DNA from: Clostridium sp.
Lineage (GTDB): Bacteria > Bacillota > Clostridia > Clostridiales > Clostridiaceae
Assembly (NCBI RefSeq): GCF_029258205.1
Contig: NZ_JARHZJ010000106.1
Span: 1-46,586, forward strand
DNA: 46,586 nt
Reading direction: 5' to 3'
The stretch's first letter is position 1. Each line of letters begins with the position of its first letter. Made by a program: the position numbers and the translations under genes. Positions 1 to 8,545 of this stretch are shown here, piece by piece. The notes below the pieces were generated by a model that did no database searches, was not told where the DNA came from, and saw nothing but the letters and a program-made list of their open reading frames with translations.

Positions 1-79
1 TATTAGCAAAAACATTCACTAAAGAAAAGCTAAAAAAAATTAAAGTAATTACACTTAATTTATTAAAAAACTTTTTCAT
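1..79 (-). CDS. Start of a secreted or membrane protein gene, cut by the window edge
   Basis: The complement reads a strong ribosome binding site (AAGGAGGAG at about 82-90) and then an ATG at 79 that opens 26 codons running off the left edge. The peptide begins M-K-K-F-F-N-K, continues with a hydrophobic stretch (residues about 9-22) and ends in V-F-A-N. That is a typical Sec signal peptide with a possible cleavage site after the Ala at residue 25. The mature protein lies outside the window, so no function can be assigned. Confidence 0.6.
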   Translation of the reverse strand, partial: MKKFFNKLSVITLIFFSFSLVNVFAN

Positions 80-455
80 TTCTCCTCCTTATATAATAAA
101 TTTAGATTAATAAAGTTAATATTTATATTTTTTAATATTAAATATTAATAAATATAAATTGTCATTAAAGCATTAAAAAAAATAATATCATATTATAAAT
201 AAATTTAAAATATCCATTATCATGTTAATAATAATTAATATGTTTTTAAATTTAAACTTTTATGAAAGTTTAAATGAAGTTTTAAATATTCAAAACAAAT
301 AAGTATTAATATTACTTATTTTGATTTTAATAGTATATTTTTTGAAAAATATTTTCAAAAAAAGAGAAAATAACTTTAATATTTGAAAAAATATATTTTG
401 TGAATATTTTATGAATTTTACATCAAGTTATTGATTATACAACATATAATTATAA
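80..455. other. AT-rich intergenic region without a gene
   Basis: No credible ORF is seen on either strand. It must hold the promoter of the leftward secreted-protein gene. A small perfect inverted repeat, AATAAGTA (298-305) with TACTTATT (313-320), could be an operator, but in sequence this AT-rich it may be chance. Confidence 0.5.
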
Positions 456-503
456 AAAAACTTGGAAGTGTTCCTATGAATTTCATAGGAACACTTCCAA
501 GTT
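453..503 (-). terminator. Strong rho-independent terminator of the M3 peptidase gene
   Basis: A 22-bp perfect stem (459-480 with 482-503) closes over a single base. On the minus strand it is followed by a run of seven T (459-453), directly downstream of the leftward peptidase gene. Confidence 0.85.
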
Positions 504-519
504 CCTTTTATTTATAAAA

Positions 520-2214
520 CTAAAATTTACTGTCATCTATGCTTTCTAAGTATTCATCAACTACTTCAACTACACTTTCAACACATCCATTTTCAAATGG
601 TGATTTTAAATTAGCATATTTTAATAAGCCTAGGAATGTTTTAGTTCCACCTATGTTACATAAATTTAAATAATCTTCCCATGCTTTTTCATGATTTTCT
701 CTATCTTTTTTCCAGAATTGAAGTGCACATATTTGCGCTAAAGTATAATCAATGTAATAAAATGGTGATAAGAATATATGATTTTGTTGAAACCACCAAC
801 CACCTCTTTCTAAGAAATCACATTCATCATAGTTTTTATGTGGAAGGTATTTTTTCTCTATCCTTCTCCACTCATCTTTTCTTTCCTTTGGTGTAGCTTC
901 TGGATTTTCATATACAAAGTGTTGGAATTCATCCACTGTTACTCCATAAGGAATAAATTTAATTGCATCTCCTAGATGATAGAATTTATATTTGTCTGTA
1001 TCCTCTTTAAAGAATAGATACATCCAAGGCCAAGTAAAGAATTCCATACTCATTGAATGTATTTCACAGCTTTCCATAGTTGGCCATTGACACTCTTGCA
1101 TTTCTATCCAAGAACTTCTAAAGTTTTGGAATGCATGTCCAGCCTCATGAGTTAATACATCTACATCCCCAGCTGTTCCATTAAAGTTTGAAAATATAAA
1201 TGGAGCTTTATAGTTAGGGAAGTTTGTACAATATCCTCCAGCTGCCTTCCCTTTCTTAGCTACTAAGTCCATTAAATCATTATCAACCATAAAATCAAAG
1301 AATTCCTTAGTTTCCTTTGAAAGCTCTGAATACATCACCTTTGCATTTTCAACTATCCACTTTGAATCTCCCTTAGGAGTTGGATTACCACTTAGAAATT
1401 CAAATTTTTCATCATAATATTTTAAAGTTTCAAGTCCTAATCTCTTAGACTGTCTTTCATATAATTTATTATTTATAGGCACTATATATTTTTCAACTTG
1501 TTTTCTGAAATTTTCAACCATTTCATTATTATAGTCATACCTTTTCATTCTTACATAGCCTAATTCAACAAAGTTATTAAAACCAAGTTTTTTAGCTATT
1601 TTTGTTCTTACTTTTACAAGTTTATCAAAAATACCATCTATTTCATCTTCATGCTTAACAAAGAAATTGTATTTAGCCTCTGATGCTTTTTTTCTAACTT
1701 CTCTATCTTCTGATGTAACAAAAGGAACTAATTGAGCCAATGTTCTTTCTTCTCCATCAAATTCAATTTTAGCTGAAGCAATAAGTTTTTGATATTGACT
1801 TCCTAATTTATTTTCAAGTTGCATATCCTCTATTACTTCTTTTGAAAAACTTTTTTGAGAATACTCCGCACCCTTTATCATAGTTTCACCATAATAATAA
1901 CCTATTTCATTTTTGAAAGGTGAACTTAATAATGCTTTATAAAATTCATTGTTAATCTCTTCAATAAGAGGAGAATTTTCATCCCAAAAATCACTTTCTT
2001 CATTATAAAATTCATCTTCAGTATTTATTGTATGTCTAACTTCTGATAAAGCCATCATAGTTGATGTATTATTTCTTATCTTATTTATTTTTTCTATTAC
2101 TTCTTTAGCTCTATCAAAATTTTCAACTTTTTCTAACTCTTTTATAAGAGATCTAATATCTTCTTTATCTTTTTCAACATTAGGTCTTTCATATTTAAAA
2201 TCTTCAAATTTCAT
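520..2214 (-). CDS. M3 family oligoendopeptidase (PepF-like)
   Basis: A 564-residue cytoplasmic zinc metallopeptidase that trims short peptides. The zinc site HEAGH is visible at about residues 355-359, inside T-H-E-A-G-H-A-F-Q, and the C-terminal half has the aromatic-rich helical region usual in M3 peptidases. Length and motif fit the clostridial oligoendopeptidase branch of family M3 better than classical PepF (about 600 residues). The ATG follows GAGGTG. The gene is single, with its own terminator on the left and about 95 bp of AT-rich DNA before the next gene on the right. The family is clear. The exact peptide substrates are not known from sequence. Confidence 0.9.
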   Translation of the reverse strand: MKFEDFKYERPNVEKDKEDIRSLIKELEKVENFDRAKEVIEKINKIRNNTSTMMALSEVRHTINTEDEFYNEESDFWDENSPLIEEINNEFYKALLSSPFKNEIGYYYGETMIKGAEYSQKSFSKEVIEDMQLENKLGSQYQKLIASAKIEFDGEERTLAQLVPFVTSEDREVRKKASEAKYNFFVKHEDEIDGIFDKLVKVRTKIAKKLGFNNFVELGYVRMKRYDYNNEMVENFRKQVEKYIVPINNKLYERQSKRLGLETLKYYDEKFEFLSGNPTPKGDSKWIVENAKVMYSELSKETKEFFDFMVDNDLMDLVAKKGKAAGGYCTNFPNYKAPFIFSNFNGTAGDVDVLTHEAGHAFQNFRSSWIEMQECQWPTMESCEIHSMSMEFFTWPWMYLFFKEDTDKYKFYHLGDAIKFIPYGVTVDEFQHFVYENPEATPKERKDEWRRIEKKYLPHKNYDECDFLERGGWWFQQNHIFLSPFYYIDYTLAQICALQFWKKDRENHEKAWEDYLNLCNIGGTKTFLGLLKYANLKSPFENGCVESVVEVVDEYLESIDDSKF

Positions 2215-2309
2215 AATTGACTACACCTCACAATTATATTTTATATAATTCTGACACAATTAAAATTTATTATCAACAAAGTAAAATTATTAAAAATATT
2301 ATTTTACTA

Positions 2310-2887
2310 TTATGATTTTTTTAAACCAATAATTTTTTCCTCACTTATTATTAAGTCAACCTTCTCATCAAAAAACTCATGTGGAATCTCATCAAAGACT
2401 TGAAAATCATAGCATAAAGCAACTCTCTTACTATTAGGATATTTTCTTAAAAATCTATCGTAAAATCCTCCTCCATACCCTAATCTATTTCCCTTTAAAT
2501 CAAATGCTAAACCAGGTACTATAATTAAATCAACTTCCTTACTTATATCTTCACACTCAATGCTTGGTTCTAATATTCCAAAGGCACCACTTTCATTTAA
2601 TTGAAGTAAAGACTCTATTTTAAAAGCCTTCATTTGTCTTTCTCTTAAACTAACAGGAATAACTTTAGGAACTGCAACTTTTTATCTGAATCTAATAACT
2701 CTTTTATTATTTTAGATGTATTTACTTCAGAATCCATATTTACATATATAAATACAACCTTACTATTTTTATATATATCACTTTCAAAAAGAGTTTTTAT
2801 TATTTTTTCATCAGCCATTAACTTAGTATTTTTATCCATACGTTCTCTTTTTAACTTAATTTCATTTCTTAACTCTCCCTTATCCAT
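2310..2887 (-). pseudogene. 5-formyltetrahydrofolate cyclo-ligase, interrupted by a -1 frameshift
   Basis: Two ORF pieces together make one 5-formyl-THF cyclo-ligase (YgfA/MTHFS), the enzyme that returns 5-formyl-THF to 5,10-methenyl-THF using ATP. The N-terminal part starts at the ATG at 2887 behind GAGGAGG (M-D-K-G-E-L-R) and reads to D-S-D-K-K. There the frame is lost in a run of five T on the plus strand (2679-2683). With one more base the reading would go on as K-K-V-A-V-P-K-V-I-P-V and join the second part, which carries the family's nucleotide and substrate motif G-Y-G-G-G-F-Y-D-R-F near residue 140. Both halves are otherwise well kept, so this is a very recent mutation, a slippage-prone tract, or a sequencing error in a homopolymer. 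Confidence 0.85.
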
Positions 2888-3011
2888 ATGAAATTCCTCC
2901 TCATAGATTTTTAATAATTTTACCATATATTGTATTTAAGTACTATATAAATACACTTAATATTCTCTTTACCTAAATTCATAATAATAATAATAAATTA
3001 TATTTTTCTAT

Positions 3012-3051
3012 AAAAAAATAAGTGCATAGTATATATTTATACACTATGCAC
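3012..3051 (-). terminator. Terminator of the glmS transcript
   Basis: GTGCATAGT (3022-3030) pairs with ACTATGCAC (3043-3051), and on the minus strand the hairpin is followed by TTATTTTTTTA. It lies downstream of glmS, the 57-residue gene and the 34-residue ORF, which suggests they form one transcript. Confidence 0.75.
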
Positions 3052-3077
3052 AAAGCTATTAAATTATTTTCTCGCTA

Positions 3078-3182
3078 CTATTGTAAAAATACTTTTTCTA
3101 CTTTTCCTTCTTCTAAGTATTTTGAGTGAGAAACTTCTTTATCATCTAATGAAGTATAAAAGTAATCCCCACACATATACAT
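3078..3182 (-). CDS. Possible 34-residue small protein
   Basis: The complement opens at an ATG at 3182 (M-Y-M-C-G-D-Y-F-Y) and closes at a TAG at 3078, just inside the glmS terminator. The peptide is acidic and lysine-rich and ends K-V-F-L-Q. No strong ribosome binding site is seen, and an in-frame stop lies shortly upstream. I do not recognise it. It could be a real mini-gene at the end of the glmS transcript, a remnant of a longer gene, or chance. Its codon use is natural for this DNA. Confidence 0.3.
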   Translation of the reverse strand: MYMCGDYFYTSLDDKEVSHSKYLEEGKVEKVFLQ

Positions 3183-3211
3183 AAGATTAAACTTTTAAGC
3201 TAATTTTTATA

Positions 3212-3382
3212 TTAAATTCTTTCAGCAGCAATTGCCATTTCTAAATCTCTTATTATTACATTTACTATATCTAACTTCCCTTTAGCATAGTCTTTGTCTT
3301 CTAACCAGTTTAATCCTGTTTCAAGACACTTTTTAGTTTCCTTATACTCTGCTAATAATTTTAATAAACTCTCATTATTCAT
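3212..3382 (-). CDS. Small conserved-looking protein of unknown function
   Basis: A 56-residue ORF starting at M-N-N-E-S-L-L, behind AAGGGGGA at a good distance. A longer version starting at 3409 would overlap the end of glmS and lacks a ribosome binding site. The product is predicted to be nearly all helix, with a Cys near position 19 and an acidic-hydrophobic pattern (L-L-K-L-L-A-E-Y, N-W-L-E-D). It begins 19 bases after the glmS stop and before the shared terminator, so it is probably co-transcribed with glmS. I do not recognise a family. Confidence 0.6.
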   Translation of the reverse strand: MNNESLLKLLAEYKETKKCLETGLNWLEDKDYAKGKLDIVNVIIRDLEMAIAAERI

Positions 3383-3401
3383 ATTCAAAATCCCCCTTTT
3401 T

Positions 3402-5234
3402 TTATTCAACAGTTACTGATTTAGCTAAGTTACGTGGTTTATCAACATCAAATCCTTTAGCTTTAGCTACGTAGTATGAGAATAATTGTAATGGTACAAC
3501 ACTTAAAACTGGTGATAATAAGCTTAATGTTTCTGGTATTTCTATTAATCCTTTAAACATTTTTCTCTTACTTTCTTCCATGTCACCTTTGAAGCAAACA
3601 CCTAAAACATTAGCTCCTCTTGTAACAACTTCTTGAACATTACTTATCATTTTATCTATAAGCTCTCTTTGAGTTAGTAATGATATTACTGGGATATCTT
3701 TTTCTATAAGAGCTATTGGTCCATGTTTAAGTTCTCCACCTGCATAAGCCTCTGAGTGAATGTAAGAAATCTCTTTAAGTTTTAATGATCCTTCCATTGC
3801 AACTCCATAATCCATACCTCTTCCTAAGAAATATAAATCTTTTTCTGTAGATGCTTTAACTGCAAACTCTTTTATTAAATCTGTATTTTTAAGGATCTCT
3901 TCAACTTTTTCTGGTAATTCAAGCATTGCTTTTTTGATTTCCTCAATTTCTTCTACGGATTTGCTTCCTTTTAACTCAGCAAAGTGTAATGCTAATGTGT
4001 ACATAGCAATTAATTGAGTTACATATGCTTTTGTTGATGCAACAGCTATCTCTGGACCAGCCCATGTGTATAATACATCATTAGCTTCTCTTGAAACTGA
4101 ACTTCCTACTACGTTAGTTACAGCTAACACTCTTGCACCCTTTGCTTGACCATCTCTTAAAACTGCTAAAGTATCTGCAGTTTCTCCTGATTGACTTAAT
4201 ACTATTATTAAAGTTTTATCTGTAATAATAGCATCTCTATATCTAAATTCTGAAGCTATATCAACTTCTACTGGTATTCTAACTAACTTTTCTATAGCAT
4301 ACTTTCCAATAACTCCAGCATGGTAAGCTGTTCCACAAGCAACTATATATACTCTATCAACATTATCTAAATATTCTTTAGTTATTGATATATCATCTAA
4401 AGTTACTTCTTTTCCTTCCATGATTCTTGATGTCATTGTATCTTTTATGGCTTTTGGTTGCTCGTTAATTTCTTTTAACATGAAATCTTCATATCCACCT
4501 TTTTCAGCAGCATCAACATTCCATGTTATATGATAAACTTCTTTTTCCACTGGATTTTTTTCTTCATCAAAAAGAGTAACTCCATCATTTGTTAATACTA
4601 CAAACTCTTTATCTTCTAAAAGATAAACTTCTCTTGTATGATTTAAAACAGCTGGTATATCAGAAGCTATGAAATATTCTCTTTCTCCTAATCCAACTAT
4701 TAGTGGACTATCTTTTCTTACAGCTACTAATTTTTCTGGCTCATCATTGCATATAACTCCAATAGCATATGAACCTTCCATGTGTTTAGTAGCTTCCATA
4801 ACAGCATCTAATAAATCTCCCTTGTAGTAGAAATCTACTAAATTTGGAATAACTTCTGTATCTGTTTCTGATTTAAATTCGTATCCTTTTTCCATTAACC
4901 AGTTTCTTAGTTCATTGTAATTTTCAATGATTCCATTGTGAACTACAGCTATTGTTCCTTTATTATTTAAATGAGGATGTGAGTTAACATCTGATGGTTC
5001 TCCATGTGTAGCCCATCTAGTATGTCCTATTCCGATTCCACCCTCTATTGGATTTTCATTTAATATTCCTTCTAAGTTTGCTAATCTTCCTTTATGCTTT
5101 TCAGCCTTTATCTTATTTTCCTCTAAAACTGCAACTCCTGCTGAGTCATATCCTCTATATTCTAATTTTGATAATCCTTCAACTAATATATCTGTTGCCT
5201 TTTTTTGTCCTACGTATCCAACTATTCCGCACAT
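3402..5234 (-). CDS. glmS: Glutamine-fructose-6-phosphate aminotransferase (isomerizing)
   Basis: A 610-residue enzyme that makes glucosamine-6-phosphate from fructose-6-phosphate and glutamine, the first committed step to UDP-GlcNAc and cell wall. The start is set at M-C-G-I-V-G-Y, because the N-terminal Cys is the glutaminase nucleophile once Met is removed. The upstream M-E-G-R-K-N extension would bury it. Domains run in order: class II glutamine amidotransferase (about 1-220, with T-R-W-A-T-H and H-N-G-I-I-E-N) and two SIS isomerase domains (about 285-425 and 455-600, with S-Q-S-G-E-T and the C-terminal S-V-T-V-E). The preceding glmS ribozyme indicates that its product, GlcN6P, represses expression by triggering mRNA self-cleavage. 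Confidence 0.98.
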   Translation of the reverse strand: MCGIVGYVGQKKATDILVEGLSKLEYRGYDSAGVAVLEENKIKAEKHKGRLANLEGILNENPIEGGIGIGHTRWATHGEPSDVNSHPHLNNKGTIAVVHNGIIENYNELRNWLMEKGYEFKSETDTEVIPNLVDFYYKGDLLDAVMEATKHMEGSYAIGVICNDEPEKLVAVRKDSPLIVGLGEREYFIASDIPAVLNHTREVYLLEDKEFVVLTNDGVTLFDEEKNPVEKEVYHITWNVDAAEKGGYEDFMLKEINEQPKAIKDTMTSRIMEGKEVTLDDISITKEYLDNVDRVYIVACGTAYHAGVIGKYAIEKLVRIPVEVDIASEFRYRDAIITDKTLIIVLSQSGETADTLAVLRDGQAKGARVLAVTNVVGSSVSREANDVLYTWAGPEIAVASTKAYVTQLIAMYTLALHFAELKGSKSVEEIEEIKKAMLELPEKVEEILKNTDLIKEFAVKASTEKDLYFLGRGMDYGVAMEGSLKLKEISYIHSEAYAGGELKHGPIALIEKDIPVISLLTQRELIDKMISNVQEVVTRGANVLGVCFKGDMEESKRKMFKGLIEIPETLSLLSPVLSVVPLQLFSYYVAKAKGFDVDKPRNLAKSVTVE

Positions 5235-5326
5235 ATTTTTTCTTCCTTCCATTTTGTAAAATTATATTCTAAATTTCAAAATAAGCTTTATATAACTTCT
5301 TAATACATAGAAGGTCTCAAACACCT

Positions 5327-5514
5327 GATTGACTTTGTCCTTAAAATCACTTTTAAGCTTTAACCAATCTTTTACGGTAGTGCTTTACCGTGGGGCATCC
5401 GCCGAAAATTCGATACTCCCCAACCTCGTCAACTTAATTTTATTAATAATCTTTAAACTCTACTAAAGTTAAATCACTTGTTAGTCTATCAATAAAACTT
5501 TAAGTTCTGGCGCT
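5327..5514 (-). ncRNA. glmS ribozyme-riboswitch
   Basis: The complement carries the recognisable core: AGCGCCAGAACT at the 5' end (cleavage expected between 5514 and 5513), the TTGACGAGGTTGG pseudoknot strand, ATCGAATTTTCGGCGGATG, a P3-type hairpin, and a P4 helix formed by GATTG and CAATC (CAATC ends at 5327). This is the Rfam glmS class. It binds glucosamine-6-phosphate as a cofactor for self-cleavage and so feeds back on glmS. About 90 bases of leader lie between its 3' end and the glmS ATG at 5234. Confidence 0.95.
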
Positions 5515-6012
5515 TTAATCCATTATTTTGAAAGTTAATATATTCTATGCATCATCTTTCTAAAAAGCTACAAACTTATTCTAACACTTTTTTTTAAAAT
5601 TTCAACCTTTTAAAGTTCATTTTTATTCATTTTTAGTTATTTTTATCTATTTTCAAGAAATATTTTAAATTATCTGTCTATACATCTATATTTCTCTTAT
5701 TTAATATATCAATGTATAGTTGTATAGACATCTATAGAATTTAATTTTTGAATAAACTTTTAAATTCTATATTACAAAAGAAATTTCTATATTTATTTCT
5801 TTCATTTTTAACTTTAAAGTATAATTTATATCTAAATATTTTTAATTATTTAAAATTTCTAAGCATAAAAGAACTCACTTATATATAGTAGATAATATTA
5901 TATTTTACTTACTTATAAAAAATTAAATTTCTTATATATCATACTTTAATTAGTTACTTTTCATAAGGAAAATCATATTATAAATACTATAAAAATAATT
6001 TAGGAGATTTTT
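5515..6012. other. Divergent intergenic region between glmS and the ferritin-like gene
   Basis: About 500 bp with no credible gene. It must hold the glmS promoter (minus) and the promoter of the ferritin-like gene (plus). I could not settle -35/-10 boxes with confidence in this AT-rich sequence. The one clear structure is the long inverted repeat at 5675-5730, listed separately. Confidence 0.6.
5675..5730. repeat. 16-bp inverted repeat (TGTCTATACATCTATA / TATAGTTGTATAGACA)
   Basis: The arms 5675-5690 and 5715-5730 are complementary except for one base, across a 24-base spacer. It is not followed by a T-run, lies far from both gene starts (about 280 bp before the ferritin-like ATG), and looks more like an operator pair or a cruciform than a terminator. 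It shares the half-site ATAGACA with the repeat at 8402-8490. Confidence 0.5.
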
Positions 6013-6537
6013 ATGAGCTATACTACAAAAAAGCAACCTCAAGGAAAAGCTTTAGATATAAAAGGATTTTTGAGGGAAGCTTTAATCTCAGAAATAGTTG
6101 CCATCAATGGCTACAGTAAACATATAGACGAAATTGCTTTAGTGGAAGTAAAAGAATTGCTACATCATATAATGGAAGATGAAAAAAGACACTACGGCCA
6201 ATTTTTAGAAGCTCTTAGAAGATATGATAAAGAAGAATTTGAAGTATATGTAGAAGCAGTAGATCATGTCAAAATAAAAGACAAACCTTTAAAGAAAACA
6301 TATCACGAAAATAAAAAATTAACTGCTTATAGTATTTTAAATAAACTAAGAGATGATATTAAAGGAGAATACGAGGCGGTATTACTCTATGATGATTTAA
6401 TAAGTAAAATAGAAGATAAATCTCTTGTTAAAATGATAAAAGATATAGCTAAGGAGGAAAAAGAACACGCAGAAGAACTTACTCTTGCTTTAATAAGACT
6501 TGATTCAGATAAATATGGGCCAATTGAAGAAAATTAA
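6013..6537 (+). CDS. Ferritin-like / rubrerythrin-type diiron protein
   Basis: A 174-residue four-helix-bundle protein. The diiron ligand pattern is visible: Glu near 27, E57-x-x-H60 (E-D-E-K-R-H), Glu near 119-121 (K-G-E-Y-E-A) and E149-x-x-H152 (E-E-K-E-H). It lacks the C-terminal rubredoxin Cys pairs, so it is not a full rubrerythrin. It may be a peroxidase, an iron-oxidising protein or another ferritin-like enzyme. The ATG follows TAGGAG. It is the only plus-strand gene between glmS and glmM, has its own AT-rich hairpin downstream, and is probably unrelated to them functionally. Confidence 0.75.
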   Translation: MSYTTKKQPQGKALDIKGFLREALISEIVAINGYSKHIDEIALVEVKELLHHIMEDEKRHYGQFLEALRRYDKEEFEVYVEAVDHVKIKDKPLKKTYHENKKLTAYSILNKLRDDIKGEYEAVLLYDDLISKIEDKSLVKMIKDIAKEEKEHAEELTLALIRLDSDKYGPIEEN

Positions 6538-6541
6538 TATT

Positions 6542-6563
6542 AAATTTTGATACATCAAAATTT
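6542..6563 (+). terminator. AT-rich hairpin after the ferritin-like gene
   Basis: AAATTTTGAT (6542-6551) pairs with ATCAAAATTT (6554-6563), followed by a T-rich stretch. It is thermodynamically weak but well placed. Confidence 0.45.
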
Positions 6564-6624
6564 AATATATTATTTTTTATATTAATACCACTTTTAATAA
6601 TCATAAACAAGAATATTTTAAATT

Positions 6625-6687
6625 ATAAAAAAGCTATAAATAACATGAAGATTTGAGAATATAGACTTATCATGTATTTATAGCTTT
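6625..6687 (-). terminator. Terminator of glmM
   Basis: AAAGCTATAAATAACATGA (6630-6648) pairs with TCATGTATTTATAGCTTT (6670-6687) with one bulged base. On the minus strand it runs into TTTTTTATAA. It lies about 50 bp beyond the glmM stop and may also stop plus-strand transcripts. Confidence 0.7.
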
Positions 6688-6735
6688 TATAATTTTACAG
6701 TTTTATATAATTTTTTATATCTTAAATATAATATA

Positions 6736-8082
6736 TTAATTACATTTTGCTTCTATCATTCTTGCTAAGTTATGAGCCATTTCATCTATTTCATCTTGAT
6801 TTTCACCCTCAAGCATAACTCTTACTAATGGTTCTGTGCCTGATGGTCTTATTAATACTCTTCCGCAACCATCTAAAGCAACTTCCATCTTTTTGATTTC
6901 AGCTATTATTTCTTCATCTTCTTCATGAATGTTTTTCATATTATTAGGTACTTTTGCGTTAACTAAAACTTGTGGCAATACCTTCATTATATTTTTTAAT
7001 TCAAATAAAGATTTTCCAGTTCTCTTAACTATGCTAGCTACTTGAAGTGCAGTAACAAGTCCATCTCCTGTTGAATTATGCTCTAAGAATATGATATGAC
7101 CTGATTGTTCTCCACCTAAAGAATATCCTTTAGCTAACATTTCTTCTAATACATATCTATCTCCAACTTTTGTAACTGCAGTGTTTATTTTTTCATTCTT
7201 ACAAGCTATCATTAGTCCTAAATTACTCATTACAGTTACAACTAAAGTATCGTCCTTTAATCTACCTAATTCTTTTAAGTATTTAGCACATATTGTTAAG
7301 ATAAAATCTCCGTCAACTAAATTTCCTTGCTCATCAACAGCTAAGCATCTATCAGCATCTCCGTCAAAAGCAAATCCCATATGACATTTTTTATTAATAA
7401 CATATTCCATTAATCCTTCTGGATGAGTTGATCCACAATTTTCATTTATATTAGTTCCATCTGGATTATCATTTATTACAAATATTTCTGCTCCTAATTC
7501 TCTAAAAGCTCTAATAGCAGCTTCATGAGATGCACCATTTGCACAGTCTAAAGCTATTCTTAATCCTTCTAAAGATACTCCTATTGTATCTTTAGCAAAG
7601 CTTATATAATCTTCTAAAGCAGCTTTTTCTATTATTTCTCTTCCTAAATTAGCCCCTGTTGGTGAAGGTACATTTTCAAAACCACTTTCTATAACTCTTT
7701 GTATTTCATCTTCTAAATCATCTGATAATTTATATCCCTTATCATCAAAGAATTTTATTCCATTATATTCAACCGGATTGTGTGAAGCTGATATCATAAC
7801 TCCAGCATCTGCTCCATATACTCTTGTTAAGTGAGCTACTGCTGGTGTTGGAACTACACCTAAGCATACTGCTTCTGCTCCAACTGATAATATACCTGCA
7901 ACTAAAGCAGACTCTAGCATATCTCCTGATATTCTAGTATCTTTTGCTACTAATATCTTAGGTTTATGCGTTCCCTCTGTTAAAACATAAGCTCCAGCTC
8001 TACCTAAGTTATATGCTAATTCTGCTGTTAATTCAGTATTTGCTATTCCTCTAACTCCATCTGTTCCAAATAATCTTGACAA
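6736..8082 (-). CDS. glmM: Phosphoglucosamine mutase
   Basis: A 448-residue enzyme that converts glucosamine-6-phosphate to glucosamine-1-phosphate, the step after GlmS. The catalytic phosphoserine is Ser100 in I-S-A-S-H-N-P, the metal loop D-G-D-A-D-R is near residue 242, and the C-terminal phosphate loop is [10 protein letters not shown]. The start codon is TTG at 8082, behind GGGGTG with a good spacer. In many Firmicutes glmM sits directly after cdaA-cdaR, whose product regulates or binds GlmM. Here that pair is about 15 kb away and glmM is a single-gene unit with its own terminator. Confidence 0.97.
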   Translation of the reverse strand: MSRLFGTDGVRGIANTELTAELAYNLGRAGAYVLTEGTHKPKILVAKDTRISGDMLESALVAGILSVGAEAVCLGVVPTPAVAHLTRVYGADAGVMISASHNPVEYNGIKFFDDKGYKLSDDLEDEIQRVIESGFENVPSPTGANLGREIIEKAALEDYISFAKDTIGVSLEGLRIALDCANGASHEAAIRAFRELGAEIFVINDNPDGTNINENCGSTHPEGLMEYVINKKCHMGFAFDGDADRCLAVDEQGNLVDGDFILTICAKYLKELGRLKDDTLVVTVMSNLGLMIACKNEKINTAVTKVGDRYVLEEMLAKGYSLGGEQSGHIIFLEHNSTGDGLVTALQVASIVKRTGKSLFELKNIMKVLPQVLVNAKVPNNMKNIHEEDEEIIAEIKKMEVALDGCGRVLIRPSGTEPLVRVMLEGENQDEIDEMAHNLARMIEAKCN

Positions 8083-8545
8083 TTTATGTCACCCCTCTAA
8101 TTAATTTATATTATACTTAATTAAAATACTTGTAATTTTGCTACTTAATTAATACTTTTTACACTTTCAAAGAATACTGTATGTAATGCTGTTTGTCAAA
8201 TATTAGTTAATAAAATTTAATTTTTCTCTGTTTCATAATCATTTTTTATGTTACCACATGAATAAAATATATTTATTACTAAAATATTATTTTTAGCTTA
8301 TTTTAATTAACATTCTTTTCACTAATTATTACTTAGATTTATTTATATTAATATAATATATCAGCAATATTAGCATATACTTGAAATTATAAAGGTAATA
8401 AATTTATGTCTATTTAAACATTTAAAAATATTATGTTTATATATATCATACATAAATATTAATGAAAACATTTTAATTATAGACATAAATCTAGTTACGC
8501 CTTAAAATATTAATTGAGTTATATAAAAGAAAGGGGATAATTTAC
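8083..8545. other. Divergent intergenic region between glmM and the DUF349 gene
   Basis: About 460 bp, extremely AT-rich, with no credible gene. It must carry the promoters of both genes. The only clear structure is the 12-bp inverted repeat at 8402-8490. Confidence 0.55.
8402..8490. repeat. 12-bp perfect inverted repeat (ATTTATGTCTAT / ATAGACATAAAT)
   Basis: The arms at 8402-8413 and 8479-8490 are exactly complementary, 65 bases apart, in the upstream region of the DUF349 gene. The half-site ATAGACAT also occurs in the glmS/ferritin-like intergenic repeat, which hints at a shared DNA-binding protein. Confidence 0.4.
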
